In this document: one piece after another, positions 30,552 through 35,399 of the stretch
Layout of the letters: every line of letters begins with the position of its first letter
Position numbering within the stretch: position 1 is the first letter of the stretch
Source: JBFMFR01 sp040752025
GTDB lineage: Bacteria; Chloroflexota; Anaerolineae; Anaerolineales; UBA4823
Reading direction: 5' to 3'
Assembly (NCBI GenBank): GCA_040752025.1
Contig: JBFMFR010000066.1
Location: 1-35,399 of the forward strand
DNA length: 35,399 nt
Program-made: the position numbers and the translations under genes
Notes under the pieces: generated by a model
Databases searched by the model: none
The model's input: only the letters and a program-made list of their open reading frames with translations
What the model was told of the DNA's origin: nothing

Positions 30552-32228
30552 ATGGATAGACCCTGGCTCAAGTTCTATGACGAAGGCGTACCCCAAACGC
30601 TGGAGTATCCCGAAATCACCCTGTTCGACCTGCTCGAAGAAGCAGCCCATAAATATCCCGAATCTACCTGTACGATCTTCAAGGGGGCCAGGATCACGTA
30701 CCGTGAGATGAACGAACTCACCGACCGGCTGGCGGCCGGGCTAACCGAACTGGGGGTGAAAAAGGGCGACCGGGTGGGCATCTTCATGCCCAACACGCCC
30801 CAATTCGTGCTCGCCTATTTCGCCATCCTCAAGGCTGGCGGCGTGGTCATCGCTACCAACCCGCTGTACAGCCAGCGTGAGATCGAGCACCAGGCTAACG
30901 ATTCCGGGTTCGAGATCATGCTGGTGATGAGCAACTTCTACAACCTGGTCAAGCAAGTGCAGCCCAAGACCAAAATCCGCACTGTGGTCGTCACCAACCT
31001 CAAAGAAACTCTGCCGCCTATCCTGTCCTTCCTGTTCGGGCTGACCAAGGAGAAGAAAGGCGGCTTCCGCGTTCAGCTTGCCGCTGGCGATTACTGGATG
31101 AAAGATTTGATCGAGAAACACAAGCCAGAAGACCGTCCCAAGTTAGGCATTGGTCCGGATGACGTGGCCCTGTTCCAGTACAGCGGCGGCACCACCGGCA
31201 TCTCCAAGGGGGCCGTGGCGCTGCACCGCAACCTGGTGGCCAACACCCTGCAAATCCGCAACTGGATGACCAACTGCGAGGATGGGAACGAAGTGGTGCT
31301 GATGGCCATCCCCCTGTTCCACGTTTATGGCATGGTGGCTGGCATGTGCTTCGCCATCCGCGCCGCAGCCTCGATGGTCATGATCCCCAACCCGCGCGAC
31401 TTGAAGGATGTGCTCGACAGCATCCAGAAATACAAGGCTTCGATATACCCCGGCGTGCCGACCATGTACAATGCCATCAATAACCACCCCGACGTGCAGG
31501 CGCGCAAATACAACCTGAGCACGATCAAAGCCTGCATCTCTGGTTCGGCGCCCCTGATGCGCGAGACCAAGGAACGCTTCGAGGCCCTCACTGGCGGCAA
31601 GCTGGTGGAAGGCTACGGCATGTCCGAAGCGCCCACCGCCAGCCACTGCAACCCGTTGTTTGGCAAGAATCCCCCCGGCTCGATCGGCCTGCCCCTGCCG
31701 GACGTAGACTGCCGCATCATCAGCCTGGATGACGAAGTGACCGTCCTGCCACCTAGCGAGGTGGGCGAGCTGGTACTTAAGAGCCCGAATGTGATGAAAG
31801 GCTATCACAACATGCCCACCGAGACGGCCAACTCGCTGCGCGACGGCTGGCTGTACACCGGCGACATCGCACGCATGGATGAGGATGGTTTTTTCTACAT
31901 CGTTGACCGCAAGAAAGAGCTGATCAAACCGGGTGGTTACCAGGTCTGGCCGCGCGAGGTCGAAGAGGTGATCTCCGCCAATCCCAAGGTGCTGGAAGTG
32001 GGCGTGGCGGGCATCCCCGACCCGTACCGCGGCGAAACCGTCAAGGCCTGGGTAGTGCTCAAGCCCGGCGAGAGCGCCAGCGAAGACGAGATCAAAGAGT
32101 GGTGCCGCGACCGCATCGCCAAGTTCGCCATCCCCACCCACGTTGAATTCCGCGACGAACTGCCCAAGACCACCGTGGGCAAGATCCTGCGCCGCGAGCT
32201 GGTGCGCCAGCACAAAGAGCAAGCTTAG
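30552..32228 (+). CDS. Long-chain fatty acid-CoA ligase
   Basis: 558 residues; ATG at 30552 after GGAGGAGG. An adenylate-forming enzyme: it activates a fatty acid with ATP to acyl-AMP and then makes the CoA thioester. Motifs are intact: P-loop YSGGTTGISKGAV, the A5 region EGYGMSEAPTASHCNP, YTGDIARMDEDGF, hinge VDRKKELIKPGGYQVWPREVE, and the catalytic lysine in PKTTVGKILRRELV at the C-terminus. The length and the N-terminal LFDLLEEAAHKYPES place it in the FadD-like group; the acyl chain cannot be told. It likely feeds beta-oxidation or lipid remodelling. Confidence 0.93.
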   Translation: MDRPWLKFYDEGVPQTLEYPEITLFDLLEEAAHKYPESTCTIFKGARITYREMNELTDRLAAGLTELGVKKGDRVGIFMPNTPQFVLAYFAILKAGGVVIATNPLYSQREIEHQANDSGFEIMLVMSNFYNLVKQVQPKTKIRTVVVTNLKETLPPILSFLFGLTKEKKGGFRVQLAAGDYWMKDLIEKHKPEDRPKLGIGPDDVALFQYSGGTTGISKGAVALHRNLVANTLQIRNWMTNCEDGNEVVLMAIPLFHVYGMVAGMCFAIRAAASMVMIPNPRDLKDVLDSIQKYKASIYPGVPTMYNAINNHPDVQARKYNLSTIKACISGSAPLMRETKERFEALTGGKLVEGYGMSEAPTASHCNPLFGKNPPGSIGLPLPDVDCRIISLDDEVTVLPPSEVGELVLKSPNVMKGYHNMPTETANSLRDGWLYTGDIARMDEDGFFYIVDRKKELIKPGGYQVWPREVEEVISANPKVLEVGVAGIPDPYRGETVKAWVVLKPGESASEDEIKEWCRDRIAKFAIPTHVEFRDELPKTTVGKILRRELVRQHKEQA

Positions 32229-32256
32229 CGAACCACTCGCTCTCAACAAAACTTAC

Positions 32257-32290
32257 CTGCCTCCAGCCAGTGATCGCTGGCTGGAGGCAG
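32257..32290 (+). terminator. Hairpin after the acyl-CoA ligase
   Basis: A perfect 14-bp stem (CTGCCTCCAGCCAG / CTGGCTGGAGGCAG) with a six-base loop starts 29 bases past the stop. It is followed by AATTGG with no U-tract, so termination would be of a non-canonical sort. Confidence 0.6.
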
Positions 32291-32318
32291 AATTGGCGGC
32301 TTCGCTTCGATCAAACAA

Positions 32319-32347
32319 TTGACTCTGCTGCATGGGCGTGGTAGAAT
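32319..32347 (+). promoter_or_regulatory. Promoter of tRNA-Glu
   Basis: TTGACT (32319-32324), a 17-base spacer and TAGAAT (32342-32347) precede the tRNA by 34 bases. A 7-bp hairpin (GCGGGTC / GACCCGC, 32359-32377) lies in the 5' leader. Confidence 0.72.
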
Positions 32348-32381
32348 TGCGTCGCTTTGCGGGTCGAAGCGACCCGCGCAC

Positions 32382-32454
32382 GCCCCCATCGTCTAGAGGC
32401 CCAGGACGTGGCCCTCTCAAGGCCAAAACAGGAGTTCGAATCTCCTTGGGGGCA
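32382..32454 (+). tRNA. tRNA-Glu (anticodon CUC)
   Basis: A 73-base cloverleaf. The acceptor stem GCCCCCA pairs with TGGGGGC, with discriminator A at 32454. The D arm has the TCGTCTAGAGG seen in tRNA-Glu. The anticodon stem is TGGCC/GGCCA around loop CTCTCAA with anticodon CTC at 32416-32418, and the T arm is AGGAG-TTCGAAT-CTCCT. The sequence closely follows bacterial tRNA-Glu. The CCA end is not encoded and must be added. The CUC anticodon reads GAG, the expected main Glu codon in GC-rich genes; a second tRNA-Glu (UUC) should be elsewhere. It stands alone with its own promoter and terminator. Confidence 0.96.
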
Positions 32455-32462
32455 CAAGTTAA

Positions 32463-32497
32463 AAAAACCGTTCCACAGAAGCTGTGGGGCGGTTTTT
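32463..32497 (+). terminator. Terminator of tRNA-Glu
   Basis: AAAACCG pairs with CGGTTTT, enclosing an inner CCACA/TGTGG stem, and ends in TTTTT. It is AT-rich at its base, so it could also work on the minus strand. Confidence 0.85.
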
Positions 32498-32543
32498 GCT
32501 ATCTATTCGGTTTGGAAATCGAGGGAAGCTGGGGAATTAGGGC

Positions 32544-32572
32544 TTGACCACAATTCGGTAACCCGCTATACT
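32544..32572 (+). promoter_or_regulatory. Promoter of the toxin-antitoxin operon
   Basis: TTGACC (32544-32549), a 17-base spacer and TATACT (32567-32572) lie 34 bases before the antitoxin ATG. The -10 box touches the inverted repeat at 32571. Confidence 0.68.
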
Positions 32573-32597
32573 GATATACAGATAAGCAGAATATCAG
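32571..32597 (+). promoter_or_regulatory. Candidate operator of the toxin-antitoxin operon
   Basis: A perfect 7-bp inverted repeat (CTGATAT, 13 bases, ATATCAG) begins at the end of the -10 box and ends in the ribosome site (AGGAG, 32596-32600). An AbrB-fold dimer bound here would block both transcription and translation starts, as expected for self-repression. Confidence 0.5.
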
Positions 32598-32606
32598 GAG
32601 AAAAGT

Positions 32607-32876
32607 ATGAAAACCACCTATCAAATTCAAGTAGGGCGTCGCGGAGTAATCACCTTCCCCAAGGAGTTGCGCGACCAGAACCAGATTGCGGAAGGTGAAA
32701 TTCTCAACTTGACTGAACTAACCGAAAACGTTTTTATGATCAGCCGGCGCCATTCCCAAGTTGATGAAATTGCCAATAAGCTCGCCCAGGAATGGCAAGC
32801 CTCAGGCGAATCTCTGGAGTCCATGTTGACCGCTCTACGCGAGGTTCGGGCTGAGTATCATGAAAAGAAGCCTTAG
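32607..32876 (+). CDS. AbrB/MazE-type antitoxin
   Basis: 89 residues; ATG at 32607 with AGGAG six bases upstream. The first 45 residues are a SpoVT-AbrB swapped-hairpin DNA-binding domain (YQIQVGRRGVITFPKELRDQ, then a glycine-led GEILNLTEL strand). The C-terminal half is helical and acidic, the usual toxin-neutralising arm. It overlaps the downstream PIN toxin by 17 bases, so translation is probably coupled. Antitoxins of this kind bind their own promoter; the inverted repeat at 32571 is the likely site. Confidence 0.88.
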   Translation: MKTTYQIQVGRRGVITFPKELRDQNQIAEGEILNLTELTENVFMISRRHSQVDEIANKLAQEWQASGESLESMLTALREVRAEYHEKKP

Positions 32877-33309
32877 AATCTTTCTGGATACCAGTGTCAT
32901 CTTTGCGGCTGTGCTTTCAGAATCGGGGGGAGCGCGGGTGCTCTTCAAATTGGGAGAGGCCGGAGCACTTCAACTCATCGTAGGCTCAAGTGTATTCCGA
33001 GAAAGTGAGCAGGTGGTGCGGCGCAAGGCGCCGGCATCACTGCCAAAACTGGCATACCTGTTAGAGTCAGGGATGGTTGAGATCGCCACCCGGCCTTCAG
33101 ATGAGTTCTTTGAACAGGCCAGAGCCATGGTGGTATATGAACCAGATGCATATGTTTTGGCTGAAGCTATGGCTGCTGAACCAGATTGGTTTATCACCCA
33201 TGACAAAGCACATTTCTTGAATACCAATCTAGATTCCAGATTAACGATCCGCATTGGCACGCCGGGGGACCTGATCCAGGCGTTGGAAGATGAATTCACA
33301 CATAATTGA
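32860..33309 (+). CDS. PIN-domain toxin (VapC-like)
   Basis: 149 residues; ATG at 32860 inside the end of the antitoxin gene. PIN domains are Mg-dependent endoribonucleases, usually cutting tRNA or rRNA when released from the antitoxin. The acidic site is visible: D10 (FLDTSVIFAAVL), E48 or E50 (SSVFRESE), D97 (EPDAYVLAEA) and D109/D115 (PDWFITHDKAHF). The core order fits the family; the target RNA is not predictable. Its stop lies 15 bases before the next gene, which may be in the same operon. Confidence 0.87.
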   Translation: MKRSLRIFLDTSVIFAAVLSESGGARVLFKLGEAGALQLIVGSSVFRESEQVVRRKAPASLPKLAYLLESGMVEIATRPSDEFFEQARAMVVYEPDAYVLAEAMAAEPDWFITHDKAHFLNTNLDSRLTIRIGTPGDLIQALEDEFTHN

Positions 33310-33324
33310 CAGGATTTTACAGAT

Positions 33325-34458
33325 ATGCCCCGAAAACGACATCAAAAAAGCCCGACAAAAACGACTGCACCAGCACGTCAAGAGCAACCTCGCCAATTTT
33401 CCCCGGCCGCGCAGAGAATCGCACAGCGCATGGCCGACGGCGGCGCAGATTACCTGAAACAAAATCTTATCCGGATTATGATCGATTCGGCTTCATTTGC
33501 CGAAGAGCCCGAGTTCAGGGATTTACATATGGATGGTGAGAAGGCAGTTCAGGTTACCGAGCGCTGGTTGAAAAAGTACAACAAGCGCCTATCAGCAGCC
33601 GAGAAAAAAGGCCCGGATGAACACCATGAAGTCGCCGACGAAATGAGAATTGAGATTGTAGCAGAACTGGCTACGCCCACATTTCGCCAAGAGGTGGAAC
33701 AACGGCTGCAAACCCTGATGGACCGGTTGATGACAGGCAGAGATACCCGGAAGCTGGAAATGGTGATGATGCTCATTCCTGCGTTACAGATGAAGCGCGT
33801 TCCTTGGGGACTGTGCGGCTTGATCCTGGAAATTTACGACCGAACAATGCAGCGAGCGATGCAGGAGTATGAAGAAGACCAGGGTGTTTTCGAGGCTGTT
33901 GCAGAAACGCTAAAAGCAGAAGGGGAAGAAGAAATTGATATCTTTACGATCCTCAAGCATCCCGATAAGCTGGAACAGGTTGGGAAGCAGATATTCGAGG
34001 CGCAGCCAGGCCTACGCCAGCGCGCCGAAAAACAGGTCTGGGATATGGTCAAGGCTTTCGAGGATGCGCTGGGACATGGTAACGTAGAACTGAGCTTATT
34101 CTCCGAAGAAGAACTGATGCTGCCCTTTCAGCGTATTCAAGCGGAGTTTGGCGAGCCGTTCACGCAGGCGCAACCATCCGAAGAAATGCGCGAGCGCATT
34201 TTCGAGTCTATCCGGCAGGCTATTACCGAGATCATGACCCCAGAACGTTTTCGCCGTTTTCGTGAGGATGTAGAGAAGACGGCAACCCATTGGCTGCGCA
34301 CCCGCCAGAAATGGGGTGCTGCGCTCCAGTTCGAGCTTGGTTTTTTAGCTGGCGACCAATACGAAGAGAACAAATTTATCCTGGCTGCTTTTATCGGGCA
34401 GATTTATCGCCTGGGCAAAGAACACAAATCAGTTACGAAAAAGAAGAAAAAACGTTGA
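33325..34458 (+). CDS. Helical protein of unknown function
   Basis: 377 residues from the ATG at 33325, 15 bases after the PIN toxin, with a weak AGGA nearby. The N-terminus is basic and unstructured (MPRKRHQKSPTKTTAPARQE) and the C-terminus is a lysine run (TKKKKKR), so nucleic-acid contact is possible. Between them the chain is strongly helical and charged, with a moderately hydrophobic patch (MVMMLIPALQMKRVPWGLCG, about 150-170). No signal, membrane helix or catalytic motif is visible. Codon choice is more AT-tolerant than in the genes before 32200. I do not recognise the family. It may be part of the accessory segment that begins after the tRNA. Confidence 0.75.
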   Translation: MPRKRHQKSPTKTTAPARQEQPRQFSPAAQRIAQRMADGGADYLKQNLIRIMIDSASFAEEPEFRDLHMDGEKAVQVTERWLKKYNKRLSAAEKKGPDEHHEVADEMRIEIVAELATPTFRQEVEQRLQTLMDRLMTGRDTRKLEMVMMLIPALQMKRVPWGLCGLILEIYDRTMQRAMQEYEEDQGVFEAVAETLKAEGEEEIDIFTILKHPDKLEQVGKQIFEAQPGLRQRAEKQVWDMVKAFEDALGHGNVELSLFSEEELMLPFQRIQAEFGEPFTQAQPSEEMRERIFESIRQAITEIMTPERFRRFREDVEKTATHWLRTRQKWGAALQFELGFLAGDQYEENKFILAAFIGQIYRLGKEHKSVTKKKKKR

Positions 34459-34486
34459 AAATGAATTTTTGAGGCAATGGTTGTGA

Positions 34487-34813
34487 ATGGTAAAACCTGG
34501 CAGCAAAGATCACAAAGCCCAAATCTTGATCACCGGTTTGGAATTAGACGAACTCCAACGTTTTGTCTGGATGATGTCAGAGAGCTTCGGCCTGGATCGC
34601 CGCATTGCCAACTACCAGGGGGTACGGCCTATCGGGTTATGGCGTTGGGATATCGAGTGCCTGGTAGATGTGATTGACTCGGTACTGAACGATCCTGAGC
34701 ATTACCCTGTCCAGGGCAGCCCTGAACATCAGGCGATCAAAGCGCTGCACGACCGGCTGCAAGCAGAGGAAGATGCCCTTACTGCTGAGTTACAAACAGG
34801 CAGGAAACAATGA
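34487..34813 (+). CDS. Small protein of unknown function
   Basis: 108 residues from the ATG at 34487, 28 bases after the helical protein; GAGG lies 13 bases upstream, rather far. The sequence is acidic and contains GLELDELQRFVWMMSESFGL and an IGLWRWDIECLVDVIDSVLN block, with a helical end. No known motif is seen. It shares direction and spacing with the previous gene, so it may belong to the same operon. The next frame at 34880 is in the same reading frame, separated by one stop codon. Confidence 0.6.
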   Translation: MVKPGSKDHKAQILITGLELDELQRFVWMMSESFGLDRRIANYQGVRPIGLWRWDIECLVDVIDSVLNDPEHYPVQGSPEHQAIKALHDRLQAEEDALTAELQTGRKQ

Positions 34814-34879
34814 CAGGGGGGCGGCATTTACAACGGAGGTTATTGGTCGTCTGCATTTGGTTCATCACCCGATGAGCGC

Positions 34880-35245
34880 ATGGAGAGCAACCTGTGCGAT
34901 CTGTATGCCAGGATTGTGAAGGGTAAAAAAAAGCCGCTGCGCTTTTTGCGTGATGCTTTACCGCGGTCGCCGGCCGTTCCGCGCGACACTGCCATCGAAC
35001 GAGTCGAGGACATTTATCGCCGGCTGATGCAGGCTCATATTGAGAACGGGCATAAGACTTACGCCACCGGCGCTTACTACTGCACTATGTTGAGGGAAAT
35101 GGTCTTGCATGAAAGCCGGCTGGCAGATTTCAGGCAGTGGTTTGAAAAATACATGGAAGCCTATAAACGCTTCCGCGCTCTGCGCAGCGAGATGGATATG
35201 AAAGTGGGGCCAGTATTGCGCAGTCGATTGTCGGTGAGGTGCTGA
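34880..35245 (+). CDS. Uncertain protein, possibly the C-terminal remnant of a larger one
   Basis: 121 residues from the ATG at 34880, without a clear ribosome site. The same frame stays open back to the stop at 34811, and the intervening codons (IYNGGYWSSAFGSSPDER) look protein-like, so the true start is unclear or the gene is a 5'-truncated remnant. The helical end (AYYCTMLREMVLHES, then FRQWFEKYMEAYKRFRALRS) resembles the tail of SWIM zinc-finger-type proteins, but the zinc-binding residues are absent. The last dozen residues (VGPVLRSRLSVRC) look out of character and might follow a frameshift. Confidence 0.42.
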   Translation: MESNLCDLYARIVKGKKKPLRFLRDALPRSPAVPRDTAIERVEDIYRRLMQAHIENGHKTYATGAYYCTMLREMVLHESRLADFRQWFEKYMEAYKRFRALRSEMDMKVGPVLRSRLSVRC

Positions 35246-35306
35246 ATGGTATAGGAAAAAGTAAAAGTAAGTTTCTCTACCGTACATTTGAAACTATCGA
35301 CACGGG

Positions 35307-35399
35307 ATGAAACCAAAAAACAGGTTCAAAATAAAGATCGCGTTTCAAAGCGCACTTGAGCCAATCCAGGCCGAGGCGAAAAAGGCTCTTGTCGATCCG
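35307..35399 (+). CDS. Possible 5' end of another gene (partial)
   Basis: An ATG at 35307 opens 31 codons with no stop to the window edge (MKPKNRFKIKIAFQSALEPI and onward). It is basic and helical. No ribosome site is evident, and the length is too short to be sure. Confidence 0.3.
   Translation, partial: MKPKNRFKIKIAFQSALEPIQAEAKKALVDP

Overview
The window looks like chromosomal DNA from a Chloroflexota bacterium, most likely class Anaerolineae. This is an inference from the GC-rich coding style, the many secreted beta-propeller and repeat proteins, the lipoproteins and multiheme cytochrome, and secreted proteins ending in a hydrophobic 'LP..R'-type tail. I could not run a search, so the taxonomy is provisional. 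Coding density is high and almost every gap is under 300 bases.

Layout. 1-3110 (minus): the start of an unidentified gene, a secreted four-unit repeat protein, and a LuxR-type regulator whose single membrane helix links a cytoplasmic HTH to an external six-blade Kelch propeller. 3204-8359 (plus): a polyprenyl-phosphate sugar transferase, rpsT (UUG start), argS and a cyclic 2,3-diphosphoglycerate synthetase-like P-loop protein. 8640-11882 (plus): a 1080-residue secreted protein with 14 SBBP-type repeats, bracketed by two related covarying hairpins. 11954-14330: an orphan DNA methyltransferase diverging from a SAM-methyltransferase-like gene over an overlapping pair of -10 boxes, then a convergent WecG/TagA glycosyltransferase.

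14401-21500 (minus) is the most unusual part. It is a three-gene run encoding a secreted 13-Asp-box propeller protein, a propeller lipoprotein coupled to it by an ATGA overlap, and an 888-residue lipoprotein that fuses an alpha/beta-hydrolase esterase to a multiheme cytochrome c. That cytochrome has four CXXCH motifs and one CXXCK, a combination best known from NrfA. I do not recognise this as a described system.

21598-32228 is mostly housekeeping and envelope functions: an MscS channel, an ABC exporter, an MBL-fold hydrolase with an acidic tail, PlsY, a JAMM peptidase overlapping a membrane protein, a GT4 glycosyltransferase-yraN-miaA operon, and an acyl-CoA ligase behind a near-consensus sigma-70-type promoter. 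At 32382 there is tRNA-Glu(CUC). Beyond it the sequence changes character: an AbrB/PIN toxin-antitoxin pair with a palindromic candidate operator, then three unrecognised genes, one possibly a fragment. This could be the edge of an accessory island.

Regulatory signals are unusually readable. Several -35/-10 pairs have exact 17-base spacing. Three genes have a -10 box only 6-8 bases before the start codon, which suggests leaderless mRNAs. Many genes end in long perfect hairpins with little or no U-tract.
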